Source: an uncultured Gemmatimonadota bacterium
Lineage (GTDB): Bacteria > Gemmatimonadota > Gemmatimonadetes > Gemmatimonadales > Gemmatimonadaceae
DNA: 41,463 nucleotides
Assembly (NCBI GenBank): GCA_902825965.1
Contig: CADEDA010000024.1
Location: forward strand, 1 to 41,463
Direction of reading: 5' to 3'
Made by a program: the position numbers and the translations under genes. Positions within the stretch are counted from its first letter, which is position 1. Each line of letters starts with the position of its first letter. Under the pieces are notes generated by a model that was not told the origin of the DNA, did no database searches, and saw only the letters and a list, made by a program, of their open reading frames with translations. This document shows positions 33,573 to 41,463 of the stretch, in pieces.

Positions 33573-35363
33573 TCAGCCGCGACCGAAGCGGCGATCCAGC
33601 TCGTCCCAGCTGAGTTGGAGGATCGTGGCGCGTCCGTGCACGTCATGCGCCGGGAGCGTCGTCCGGGCGAGCGCGACATAGAGCGCGCGCATCTCCTCCG
33701 GCGCGAGCACGTCGCCCGCCTTCACCGCCGCCTTGCAGGCCACGGTGGCCGCCAGGCGTTCGTGCTTCGCAATGGCACCCGCGGCGCGGTCGCCGGTGAG
33801 CGTGGCGAGCGAATCGCGCAGGCAACGCTCCGCGTCGAACCGCGGATGCGGATTGGGGACGGCGTGGACCACGATCGAATGCCCGCCGAACGCCTCGGCC
33901 TCGTAGCCGACCTTCGCGAACAGGGCGCGGTGTTCCTCGAACGCCTCCGCCTCCGCCGGCGCCAGGTGCAGCGTGAGCGGGAACAGCAGGCGCTGCGAGG
34001 GGATCTCGCCGCCCTCGAGCGCGCCAAGGAAGCGCTCGTAGAGCACGCGTTCGTGCGCCGAGTGCTGGTCGATGAGGACCAGCGCGTCCGGCCGCTCGAA
34101 GCTGATGTACGTGCGATGGAACTGCGTGAGGGCCGGCACGAGGATCTGCTGCTCGGCCGCATCGCCGTCGGAGGCCGGCTCACCCGCGGCGTCGGCCCCG
34201 CCCTCGATCACGCGCGGCATCGGGTCGGCGTCCGCGGCATCGAACAGCGGTGCGGGAGCGCGCACCGGGGCCTGCCGCAGCGCCTCGATGCCGAGCGCTG
34301 TGCCGAAACTGGGCTCCCCCGGGATGAAGCTGCGCACATAGCCCACGACCGCGGACGAGTCCTCCGTGCCGAGGGCCCGCCGCACCGCGCGCTCCACCGC
34401 CCGCTCGACGATCCAGCGGTCGCGGAACCGCACTTCGGCCTTGGCGGGATGGACGTTCACGTCCACGTCCCCGCCGGGCAGCTCGACCTCCAGGAGCACC
34501 GAGGGTCGCATTCCCGCCGGGATCGTCGAGCGGTACGCGGACTCGGCCGCACGGATGAGCCCCACGTCGCGCACCGCGCGGCCGTTCACCGTCAGGAAGT
34601 TCCGTCGACCCTCGGTGCCCACGTCACTGGGCCGCTCCACCAGCCCGGACACGCGGATGCTGCCGTCCACGTCGTCCACGACCACGAGGCGCTCGGCGAT
34701 GGCCGCGCCCCAGAGCGCGGCCACGCGCGTGCGCAGCGAGTCGGCCACCGGCAGTCGCATCTGCTCCTTGCCGTCGTGCGCTACGGTGAACCGCACGTCG
34801 CGGCGCACCAGTGCGAGCGTGGTGAGCACCTCGCTGATCGCCCGCCACTCCGACCGCGCACCGCGGAGGAACTTCTGCCGCGCCGGCGTATTGTAGAACA
34901 GCGACGCGACCGAGACCGACGTCCCGCGGCGGCGCGCCGTCTCGCGCACCGCGCGCAGCGTCCCGCCCTCGACATCGATCGTCACGCCCGCGCCGTCCTC
35001 GGTGGCGGTCTCGATGCTCAGGCGCGACACCGAGCCGATCGCCGGCAGGGCCTCGCCGCGGAATCCGAAGCTCAGCACGCCGACGAGGTCCTCGGCATCG
35101 CGGATCTTGCTCGTCGCATGGCGGGCGATGGCCAACTCGGCATTGGCCCGGTCCATGCCGTGCCCGTCGTCACTCACGCGGATCAGCGCCCGACCACCCT
35201 CGCGCACGTCGAGATCGATCACCGTCGCGCCGGCGTCGAGCGCATTCTCCACCAGCTCCTTCACCACGGAGGCCGGACGCTCCACCACCTCGCCCGCCGC
35301 GATGCGGTCGGCGACGTCGCTCGGCAGCACGGCAATGCTGGGGCGGGTGCGCGGAGCGGTCAT
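33573..35363 (-). CDS. mutL: DNA mismatch repair protein MutL
   Basis: MutL is the ATP-dependent matchmaker of mismatch repair. The 596-residue protein has the GHKL ATPase N-terminus: IAAGEVVERPASVVKELVENALDAGA, RVSDDGHGMD, TSKI and GFRGEALPAIGSVS, then SLFYNTPARQKFL and VDVNVHPAKAEVRF. In the C-terminal domain the endonuclease-type motifs are mostly present: DQHSAHERVLYE (consensus DQHAxxExxxxE, here with Ala to Ser), ACKAAVKAG (ACR-like) and a FGR end motif. The CPHGRP metal motif reads DVHGRA. The start is ATG 35363; 31 bases separate it from the BatD-like gene. Endonuclease activity is therefore uncertain. Confidence 0.96.
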   Translation of the reverse strand: MTAPRTRPSIAVLPSDVADRIAAGEVVERPASVVKELVENALDAGATVIDLDVREGGRALIRVSDDGHGMDRANAELAIARHATSKIRDAEDLVGVLSFGFRGEALPAIGSVSRLSIETATEDGAGVTIDVEGGTLRAVRETARRRGTSVSVASLFYNTPARQKFLRGARSEWRAISEVLTTLALVRRDVRFTVAHDGKEQMRLPVADSLRTRVAALWGAAIAERLVVVDDVDGSIRVSGLVERPSDVGTEGRRNFLTVNGRAVRDVGLIRAAESAYRSTIPAGMRPSVLLEVELPGGDVDVNVHPAKAEVRFRDRWIVERAVERAVRRALGTEDSSAVVGYVRSFIPGEPSFGTALGIEALRQAPVRAPAPLFDAADADPMPRVIEGGADAAGEPASDGDAAEQQILVPALTQFHRTYISFERPDALVLIDQHSAHERVLYERFLGALEGGEIPSQRLLFPLTLHLAPAEAEAFEEHRALFAKVGYEAEAFGGHSIVVHAVPNPHPRFDAERCLRDSLATLTGDRAAGAIAKHERLAATVACKAAVKAGDVLAPEEMRALYVALARTTLPAHDVHGRATILQLSWDELDRRFGRG

Positions 35364-35394
35364 CGCTCGAATCTCCGGAGGGCCGCGGGCCGGG

Positions 35395-37509
35395 TCAATC
35401 GCGCACGAGCGGATACGTCCGCTCCGCGGGATACCAGCCGGCGCGCTGCGCGTCGAGTTCGATCCGCAGCCACACGCCGCGATGCTCCCGCACGCGCACC
35501 ACCTCGCCGGCCAGGGGCACGGCACTCTGCTCGGCGCCGAGTGCGGGCAAGGCGCGCAACGGAGTGCTCGACGCGATGACCACGAGGTCCGAGGCGCGCA
35601 GGCGCTCCTCGAGGTAGTAGGCCGCGCCAGCACAGAGCAGTGCCGGCGCGAGCACCACCAGACGCCACCCGAGCGGGCCGCGCCGTGCTCGGCGCATCAA
35701 CAGCCACCAGCCGACGATCCAACAGGCCAGCGCCGTGAGGGCAAGCGGAAGCGGCGGCACCGGCCACACGCGTGCGACGCCGCGGAGCTGCGGGGCGCGC
35801 ACGCGCTCCAGGCGCGGGCGCAGGTCGCGCGCGAGCGGATCGAGGCGCAGGGCCCGCTGCCAGCCCAACACCGCGGTCGCGGTGTCGCCCGCCTGCCAGG
35901 CCGCGGTCCCCAGATTCGCCCACGTCGCGGGATCGCGCGGTGCGGAGCGCGCGGCCGCCAGGAAGGCGTCGCGTGCCCGCACGTAGTCGCGCCCGGCGTA
36001 CGCCGTGTGCCCGTCCGTGAACGCGCGGAACGTCTCGGCGCTGCTGCGCACCCCACCGCTGCCCTGCGCTGCGGCCGGAGCGCCGGCGAACGTCGCGGCG
36101 GCGAACCCGGCCGCGACGAAGACCACCAGCGCGCGGGGCAGCGTCCCACGTGCGTCCCGCGCCTCGCTGGCCACGCGGGCCAGCACGGCCTTCACGCGCT
36201 CGCGAAGGTCGCTGGACTTGGCGGACTTGGCGTACGCGCTGCGGTCGAGCAGGTCCCGCAGGGCTTCCACGTCGCGCGAGGTCTCGGGCGTCACCCCCTC
36301 CCGGCGCAGGGCCGCCGCGAGCGTGCCCGGCGCCGTCGCGCGGTCCAGCCGCACGCCGGTGCGCGCCGCCAGCGCACTGGCGAAGAGGCTGCGCAGTTCG
36401 CCACCGGCGAGCGGCTCCCTGACGTCCGCGATCCGCTCCGACGCCGACTTCTGTCGGGCCGCGCGCGGGGCGCGCCGCTGCAGCCGCGTGAGCGCCCACG
36501 GCAGCGGCGCGAGGAGCACCGCCGCGAGCCAGGCCCAGCGCCAGGGCAGGCTCAGCCGCACGGGACCCTCGAGCTGCGCCCGCAGCGCGAGCGGCGCGGC
36601 GGTCGTGGCGGACGTTGCGCGGGTCGGCATCGCGACCAGGTCGCCCGCGGCCACGCGCAGCGGCACGGCCGTCGTGACCGCCGTCGCGTACACGCGCGCG
36701 ATGGGGTCGAAGTAGTGGTAGGTCAGTGCGGGGATCTGGCGGTTGCCCGCTTCGCGCGGCGTCACCAGCCACGCGAACTCCTTCCGTCCGCCCAGCGTGG
36801 TGGGCGTGGAATCGAGCACCACGCGTTCATCCTCGGCCACCACGTTCGCCCAGGGGATCGCGATCGTCGGGCGCGGCAGCAGCGTCGCATTGCCCGACCC
36901 CTCGATCCGCAGCGTGAGCACGAGCGGGTCACCCACCCGCGCCGACCCTTCGACCCGTGTGGTGGCGCGCCAGCGCCCCACCGCACCCGCCCATTCACTC
37001 GGCCGGCCGACGGTCGGCGGCTCGACCGCCACGAGTGTCACGCCCTCGGACCGCAGCACGCGGTCCTCCTCGCGACTGAAGAAGGACGGGCTCTGCGGCA
37101 ACGAGTAGGTGAGCTGCGACGGTCCGATCTGGTACCGCCCCGGCGAGAGCGGGAACAGCGCGCGCCGGAACGTGTGCGTCTCCGCGCCTTCGCGGGTCGG
37201 GTCGCTCTTGGCCATCGGCAGCTCGTAGGCGAGCATCGCGCGCGCTTCGGGCGGCACGAAGACCGGATTGCGGCGCAGCCGCTGCCGCACTTCGCCCGGG
37301 ATCGTCACCGTGAGTGTGTAGCTCGCCTGCTGGCCCACGTAGACCGTGTCGGGTCCGATGGCGGCGCGGAACCCCACGCCGTCCTGGGCCTGGAGCGCCG
37401 CACGCGCGGGCACGGCCCCGCTCGCCGCACCCATCGCGACGGCGATCGCGACGGCGACCGCGGCGCGGCGCAGGGCCCAGAGGACACCGGTCGTCGCGGC
37501 GTGCCTCAC
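35395..37509 (-). CDS. BatD-TPR-SH3 fusion protein (Bat operon)
   Basis: This 704-residue envelope protein from GTG 37509 has a hydrophobic signal region (AAVAVAIAVAMGAASGAVPARA). A BatD/oxygen-tolerance-type beta-sandwich region follows (about 40-310; VGQQASYTLTVTIPG, VGDPLVLTLRIEGSGNATLLPRP, FAWLVTPREAGNRQIP), then a membrane helix (about 335-355). Residues about 530-625 are TPR-like (FTDGHTAYAGRDYVRARDAFLAAAR, ATWANLGTAAWQAGDTATAV). After two more membrane helices a C-terminal SH3-like domain ends the protein (about 640-704). This is effectively BatD joined to BatE. The GTGA overlap with the BatB fusion upstream makes them one operon. Confidence 0.83.
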   Translation of the reverse strand: MRHAATTGVLWALRRAAVAVAIAVAMGAASGAVPARAALQAQDGVGFRAAIGPDTVYVGQQASYTLTVTIPGEVRQRLRRNPVFVPPEARAMLAYELPMAKSDPTREGAETHTFRRALFPLSPGRYQIGPSQLTYSLPQSPSFFSREEDRVLRSEGVTLVAVEPPTVGRPSEWAGAVGRWRATTRVEGSARVGDPLVLTLRIEGSGNATLLPRPTIAIPWANVVAEDERVVLDSTPTTLGGRKEFAWLVTPREAGNRQIPALTYHYFDPIARVYATAVTTAVPLRVAAGDLVAMPTRATSATTAAPLALRAQLEGPVRLSLPWRWAWLAAVLLAPLPWALTRLQRRAPRAARQKSASERIADVREPLAGGELRSLFASALAARTGVRLDRATAPGTLAAALRREGVTPETSRDVEALRDLLDRSAYAKSAKSSDLRERVKAVLARVASEARDARGTLPRALVVFVAAGFAAATFAGAPAAAQGSGGVRSSAETFRAFTDGHTAYAGRDYVRARDAFLAAARSAPRDPATWANLGTAAWQAGDTATAVLGWQRALRLDPLARDLRPRLERVRAPQLRGVARVWPVPPLPLALTALACWIVGWWLLMRRARRGPLGWRLVVLAPALLCAGAAYYLEERLRASDLVVIASSTPLRALPALGAEQSAVPLAGEVVRVREHRGVWLRIELDAQRAGWYPAERTYPLVRD

Positions 37510-39227
37510 CAGTCCTTCTCCCCACGCGCCCGCGGTGCCCGCGCACCGCGCTGGCGCCTGGCTTGCGTCTCGCGTTCCTCGCGCGATGCCGCATCGAGCA
37601 GGGCCTCGGCCTGTTGGCGCGACATCTGCCCTTGCGGTTCGGTGGGACGCTGCGATTGGCCCTGCGACGGTGGCGGCGTGCCGCCTCCGCCACCACCGCC
37701 CTGCGGTGCCCGCAGGGCGAGCTCGTAGTTCCATTGCGCATCCTCGTCGCCAGGCCGTTCGAGCAGCACCGTGCGGAACGCGCGGCGCGCGCTCCGGAGC
37801 GCGTTGCCGCGGGCGTCCCCGTCGCTGCGCAGCCCACGTTTCAGGTACGCCAGTCCGAGGTTGTAGAGCGACTTGCTGCGCAGTTCCTGATCCGGCGTGA
37901 AGGCGGCACGCTCGAGGGCGTCCACGGCCGCATCCAGCGAGTCCGCCGCCAGCAGCGCCGTCCCCAGGTTGTAGAGCACGATGGCGCGACGGTCTCCCGC
38001 GGCCAAGGCGTCACGGTAGCCACGGATCGCCGGCACGATGCGGCCATCCTGGTGCGCCTTGATCGCGTCGCGCAGCGGGTCCCGCTGCGCGAGCGCACGC
38101 GTCGGCGTCGCGGTGAGTGCCACGCCGAGCGACGACCCGAGCGTCAACCAGAGCAGGCCGATGGATGCACGCGATGCCGCGCCGCGCACCACCAGTGCCT
38201 CCTCGCGGCGCGCCCGGCGCAGGCGCCCGCCATCGGCGAGATAGGCATCGAGCAGCAGCAGCACGAGGGCGACGCCGAGGAACCACTGGTAGCGTAGCGG
38301 CCGCGCGAGACGCTGCTGCTCCGCGCGCCGCACCCCTTCGAGCTCGGCGAGTGCGCGTCGCACGCGGGTGCCCTTGTCCGTCGCGTCCGCTGGGATGAAC
38401 TCGCCGCCGGCGGCCTCGGCGACCTCCCGCAGCAGCGCCTCATCGTACTTGCTCACCACGACTTCGCCGTCCTGGTCGCGCTTCACGTCGGCGCCGCCGC
38501 TCTCGAGCAGCGGGATCGTCGCGCCGCCCGACGTCCCGAAGCCCACCGTGACGAGGTGTACGTCGCGCGCCTTGGCCTCGCGCGCCAAGGCGAGTGCCGC
38601 CTCGCGGTCGTCGAACGCCTCGCCGTCGCTCATCACCACCAACGCGCGGTCCGCGCTGCCCTCGCTGGCGAGCAGCAGTTCGAGGCCCTGCCGCAGCGGC
38701 GGCGCGAGCGCACTGCCCACCTGCCCCACGATCGTCGGGTCGAGGTTCTCGAGGAACAACTCGAGCGCGCCGTCATCGCTCGTGAGCGGCGCGAGGATGT
38801 AGCTGCGCCCCGCGAACGCCAGCAGCGCGACCCGGTCGCCGGGGGCACTCGCGCGCAGGCGGCGCACCTCCTGTTTCATGCGCTCCAGGCGGTTCGGCTT
38901 CTCGTCCTCGGCGAGCATCGAGAGGGAGACGTCCAACGCGAGCGCGACATCGATGCCATCGGTATCGATGAGGGCACTTCCCTCCCCCCAGCGCGGGCCG
39001 GCCAACGCGACGCCGAACAATGCCGCCGCCAAGGCGAGTCGCAGCGCCCGCCAACGCGGGACCAGGCCCAGGCCGGGCGGCCCGAGGCGCACCAGTGCCT
39101 CCGGCGAGCCGAACCGCGCCAGGCGCGATTGCCGGCGCCGATGCCCGGCGAGCACCATCACGGCCGCGAACACGGCCACCACCACCCCAACCGCCAGCAC
39201 CCACGGCACGTCGAAGTAACGCGTCAT
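37506..39227 (-). CDS. BatB (VWA)-BatC (TPR) fusion protein
   Basis: This 573-residue protein from ATG 39227 begins with two membrane helices. A von Willebrand A domain follows (about 90-290) with the complete MIDAS ALDVSLSML (Asp99, Ser101, Ser103) and MSDGEAFDD. Helices at about 325-345 and 360-390 precede a TPR-like region (about 395-505; YNLGTALLAADSLDAAVDALERA, SKSLYNLGLAYLKRG) and a Gly/Gln-rich low-complexity tail. It joins BatB to a BatC-like half. Bat proteins act with MoxR ATPases in the envelope; the exact role is unsettled. It has an ATGA overlap with batA. Confidence 0.87.
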   Translation of the reverse strand: MTRYFDVPWVLAVGVVVAVFAAVMVLAGHRRRQSRLARFGSPEALVRLGPPGLGLVPRWRALRLALAAALFGVALAGPRWGEGSALIDTDGIDVALALDVSLSMLAEDEKPNRLERMKQEVRRLRASAPGDRVALLAFAGRSYILAPLTSDDGALELFLENLDPTIVGQVGSALAPPLRQGLELLLASEGSADRALVVMSDGEAFDDREAALALAREAKARDVHLVTVGFGTSGGATIPLLESGGADVKRDQDGEVVVSKYDEALLREVAEAAGGEFIPADATDKGTRVRRALAELEGVRRAEQQRLARPLRYQWFLGVALVLLLLDAYLADGGRLRRARREEALVVRGAASRASIGLLWLTLGSSLGVALTATPTRALAQRDPLRDAIKAHQDGRIVPAIRGYRDALAAGDRRAIVLYNLGTALLAADSLDAAVDALERAAFTPDQELRSKSLYNLGLAYLKRGLRSDGDARGNALRSARRAFRTVLLERPGDEDAQWNYELALRAPQGGGGGGGTPPPSQGQSQRPTEPQGQMSRQQAEALLDAASREERETQARRQRGARAPRARGEKDW

Positions 39228-40219
39228 GGCAGCGCACCCCGGCGCCAGAGCACGAGCAGCTCGAGCGCGAATGCGAGGCCGGCGATGAGCAGCGGCCACT
39301 GATAGAGCTCGGTGAAGCGCACGTAGCGGGTCGCACGGATCGGAGCGCGCTCAAGCTGGTCGATCTGCTCGTAGATGCGCTTGAGCGCCTGCGCGTCGCG
39401 GGCCCGGAAGTACCGACCGCCGGTCTGCTTGGCGATCTCCTCCAGCAACACCTCGTCGATCCGCACCGGCCGGTTCTCGTACCGCAGCCCGAAGACGCCG
39501 CGTCCGACCGGTACGGGCGCCACGCCCTCCGTGCCGACCCCGATCGTGTAGACCTTGATGCCGAGCGCCGCGGCTGCCTGCCCCGCCGTGCGCGGGTCGA
39601 TCGTGCCCTGATTGTTCTCGCCGTCCGTGAGCAGCACCACCACCCGCGAGCGGCCCTCCGCGTTCCGCAGTCGATTCGTGGCCGTCACCAGGCCGGTGCC
39701 GATGGCGGTGCCGTCGGTGAGCTGGCCCGGTTGCAGGTTGTCCACCGCCGCGGTGAGCACCGGGTAGTCCAGCGTGAGCGGCACCTGCGTGAGCGCCTCG
39801 CCGGCGAAGGCCACGAGGCCGATCTGGTCCGCGTTGCGCCCGAGGATGAACTCCTTGATGGTCTCCTTCGCGACGGCGAGGCGGTTGTCCGGCTGGAAGT
39901 CCTCGGCGAGCATCGAGCTCGACACGTCCATCGCGATCACGATGCTGATGCCGTCGCTGCGCACGGTCTCGGCCCGTGCCCCCGCCCGCGGGCGTGTGAG
40001 CGCGAGGATGCCGGCCGTGAGCGCAAGCAGGCGCAGCGCCGTGGGGATGCGGGCACGCCAGCGCCCACGCCGTGGTCCCGCCGCCAGCAGTTCGGCACGT
40101 GCGTGCAGCAGGGCCGGCGGGCGCCGGCGCCGCCGCCACAGCAGCCAGCCGAGGAGCGGCAGCAGCGCGAGCAGCGCGAGCGGCGTCGCGAACCCGAGGG
40201 CGCGGAGGTCGTCGATCAT
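39224..40219 (-). CDS. batA: BatA, VWA-domain membrane protein
   Basis: This 331-residue BatA protein has an N-terminal BatA-type membrane region (residues 8-30, then 58-76), and a VWA domain with the MIDAS IAMDVSSSMLAED (Asp98, Ser100, Ser102), LTDGTAIGTGL, VVVLLTDGENNQGTIDP and VYTIGVGTEG. A final membrane helix (about 305-325) leaves the VWA domain between membrane anchors. The start is ATG 40219, overlapping the upstream stop as ATGA. It overlaps the BatB fusion as ATGA downstream, so translation is coupled. Confidence 0.93.
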   Translation of the reverse strand: MIDDLRALGFATPLALLALLPLLGWLLWRRRRRPPALLHARAELLAAGPRRGRWRARIPTALRLLALTAGILALTRPRAGARAETVRSDGISIVIAMDVSSSMLAEDFQPDNRLAVAKETIKEFILGRNADQIGLVAFAGEALTQVPLTLDYPVLTAAVDNLQPGQLTDGTAIGTGLVTATNRLRNAEGRSRVVVLLTDGENNQGTIDPRTAGQAAAALGIKVYTIGVGTEGVAPVPVGRGVFGLRYENRPVRIDEVLLEEIAKQTGGRYFRARDAQALKRIYEQIDQLERAPIRATRYVRFTELYQWPLLIAGLAFALELLVLWRRGALP

Positions 40220-41127
40220 CGCCGCTTCCTGGATTGCCGCTTCGCCTGTGCCGCTTGCCGCGCCCGCCACGCGCTCTCCACCGCACCGACGATCGCCTTC
40301 GCCTCCTCGGCGATCGCGCGCGACTCATCCGGTCGCAGCGGCGCCCGCGCGAAGGCGACCGGCTCGGCCCGCAGCAGCAGGTCGGCCACCCGGGCCGGCA
40401 GGATCGGGAACTCGACACCCTCGAGGGCAGCCGCCACTTCGCGTCCCGTGCGCGTCAGGTCTGCCTGCGGGAACCGCGCCGCGAGATAGCGTCGCATCAC
40501 GTCCACGTGGGTCAGGGCGTGGCGACCGGCCTCCCCCGCCTCGAGCAGCCCGAGCTTGCCGGCGTGGGCGAAGCCGTCGGCCGCCACATCCGCCGGGTCG
40601 GGTCCGCGATCGGCAGCCGCCGCACGCGCCTTCCACGCCTGGCGCATCATCCAGAGGATCAGGCCGATGACGACGAGGGCGATGGCGATCCGCCACCAGG
40701 CCGGCGGCACCTCCTGCAGTGCGCGCCCGGGTTTCGGCTTCCGCAGCGCCGTGTCCGCCGGCAGCACCGACCGGACGCGCAGTGGTGGCAGCGTGACGGC
40801 GTAGCGCCGCTCCGCCCCGTCGCGGCTCAGCGTGATGTCACCGAACTTCACCACCCGCTGGCCCGTGTCCCAGGCGATGAGGCGATAGACGGCCGTGCGG
40901 TCCAGGATCGAGGCCGTGGACGCGTCGCGCAGCTGGCGTGGGTCCAGGGGCTCCACGACGTCGTTCGAATCCGGCAGCGCCGGGAAGCGGACCTCGGTCC
41001 CCACCGGCGCACGCACGCGCAGTTCCACGGTGATCGGTTCGCCGACACCGGGCTGCTCCGGCGTGACGCGCGCCGTGACCTGCGCGGCTGACGCCTGCAA
41101 CGCGACCAGCAGGAGGGCCGCGATCAC
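40216..41127 (-). CDS. Membrane protein of the Bat operon (BatD-like N-terminal region)
   Basis: The 303-residue product from GTG 41127 has a signal peptide (IAALLLVALQASA) and a beta-rich outer region (QVTARVTPEQPGVGEPITVELRVRAPVG, resembling a short BatD-type domain). One membrane helix follows (about 143-163, IAIALVVIGLILWMM), then a cytoplasmic, helical, Arg/Ala-rich C-terminal region. It has no catalytic motif. Genes of this layout commonly sit between DUF58 and batA in moxR-bat operons, where they may link the VWA proteins to the membrane. The GTGA overlap with the upstream DUF58-like fragment and the ATGA overlap with batA support one operon. Confidence 0.75.
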   Translation of the reverse strand: MIAALLLVALQASAAQVTARVTPEQPGVGEPITVELRVRAPVGTEVRFPALPDSNDVVEPLDPRQLRDASTASILDRTAVYRLIAWDTGQRVVKFGDITLSRDGAERRYAVTLPPLRVRSVLPADTALRKPKPGRALQEVPPAWWRIAIALVVIGLILWMMRQAWKARAAAADRGPDPADVAADGFAHAGKLGLLEAGEAGRHALTHVDVMRRYLAARFPQADLTRTGREVAAALEGVEFPILPARVADLLLRAEPVAFARAPLRPDESRAIAEEAKAIVGAVESAWRARQAAQAKRQSRKRR

Positions 41128-41463
41128 CGGCGCCGGGCGCGCGTCTCGCGCGTGCGGAAGAACCGGAGCAGCGGCTCCACGTACCCCCGCTCGAGCGGGA
41201 CCACCACTTCATCCACCGCGAGCCGACGCAGCAGTCCCTGGCGCGCCTCCACCTCGCCACGCACCGGTTCCGCTTTCCCGCGCCGACCCTCCGGGCGCCG
41301 GTGTCCACCTTCCACGGCCCCCCCCTCCCCGCCGCGCCGAAGCGCCCGGCCCCGGCCTCCCGCCCGCGCCCCCCCCCCCGGTCCTCCGGGGCCCCCGGCC
41401 CCACCGCCTTCCCCCTCGCCGGCCCGGTGCGCCGCCTCCCCCGTGCCCGCCCCCCGAAATCCG
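41124..41463 (-). CDS. DUF58-type protein, C-terminal fragment (5' part unreliable)
   Basis: The final ~40 residues (RQGLLRRLAVDEVVVPLERGYVEPLLRFFRTRE) resemble the C-terminus of DUF58 proteins, which end in a similar 'Leu-Leu-Arg-Arg ... Tyr-Val-x-Pro-Leu-Leu-x-Phe-Phe' pattern and usually precede bat genes and follow moxR. The reading frame stays open to the window edge, but beyond about 41317 it runs through C/G homopolymers and is not believable protein. The assignment is therefore based on a short stretch and operon context. Its TGA overlaps the next gene's GTG as GTGA. Confidence 0.5.
   Translation of the reverse strand, partial: GFRGAGTGEAAHRAGEGEGGGAGGPGGPGGGARAGGRGRALRRGGEGGAVEGGHRRPEGRRGKAEPVRGEVEARQGLLRRLAVDEVVVPLERGYVEPLLRFFRTRETRARRR
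41318..41463. other. Low-complexity, probably low-quality contig end
   Basis: The last ~145 bases contain runs of 8 C (41318-41325) and 11 C (41369-41379) and almost no A or T. They break the smooth coding pattern seen just before. Nothing else in the window looks like this. The most economical reading is degraded assembly at a contig end rather than biology. Confidence 0.65.

Overview
The window is strongly GC-rich, gene-dense chromosomal DNA. Stop/start overlaps of the TGATG, ATGA, GTGA and TTGA types are everywhere, and GTG and TTG starts are common. Its mix of features suggests a diderm heterotroph of the Gemmatimonadota type: lipoproteins with lipoboxes, a TonB-C domain, a Bat operon, a bshA-like gene, an Asp-type MurA and CIRCE-controlled groESL. 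This placement is inference from gene content and style, not from a marker tree. No tRNA, rRNA, insertion sequence, prophage or CRISPR array was seen.

Layout. (1) 1-4976, minus strand: murA-pgeF, then rimP-nusA-ylxQ-infB (infB cut by the window edge). A promoter at the end of pgeF is followed by an intrinsic terminator in the rimP leader, a likely attenuator. (2) 5027-6537, plus: a DUF948-like membrane protein and a secreted zinc phospholipase C-like protein. (3) 6518-10697, minus: pcrA/uvrD helicase, serS and a small lipoprotein. (4) 10737-14692, plus: promoter, Roadblock/LC7 protein, single-domain response regulator, mannose-1-phosphate guanylyltransferase, GlmU-like sugar nucleotidyltransferase and a WalJ-like metallo-hydrolase. 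(5) 14693-24082, plus: a six-gene cluster, SulP transporter - DabA (DUF2309) - NuoL-like DabB - NuoM-like membrane protein - second SulP transporter - beta-carbonic anhydrase. It ends at a strong hairpin. (6) 24151-26233, minus: groES-groEL with promoter and CIRCE operator. (7) 26369-29175, plus: TPR/TonB-C lipoprotein and ankyrin-repeat protein. (8) 29162-41463, minus: a DUF58-type fragment, an anchored membrane protein, batA, a batB-TPR fusion, a batD-TPR-SH3 fusion, mutL, miaA, bshA, uppP, birA and coaX.

The most interesting block is region 5. It puts three separate ways of handling dissolved inorganic carbon into one apparent transcription unit: a DAB-type energy-coupled CO2-trapping complex, two SulP (BicA-like) anion transporters and a Can-type carbonic anhydrase. 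DabA keeps its four expected zinc ligands. The usual single DabB subunit is replaced by a short NuoL-like protein plus a second, NuoM-like protein in which the expected ion-path Glu and Lys positions appear as Gln and Arg. No RuBisCO or carboxysome gene is present in the window, so an anaplerotic or biosynthetic bicarbonate supply is more likely than a carboxysome-type CO2-concentrating mechanism.

The last ~145 bases (41318-41463) consist of C/G homopolymers and look like a low-quality contig end.
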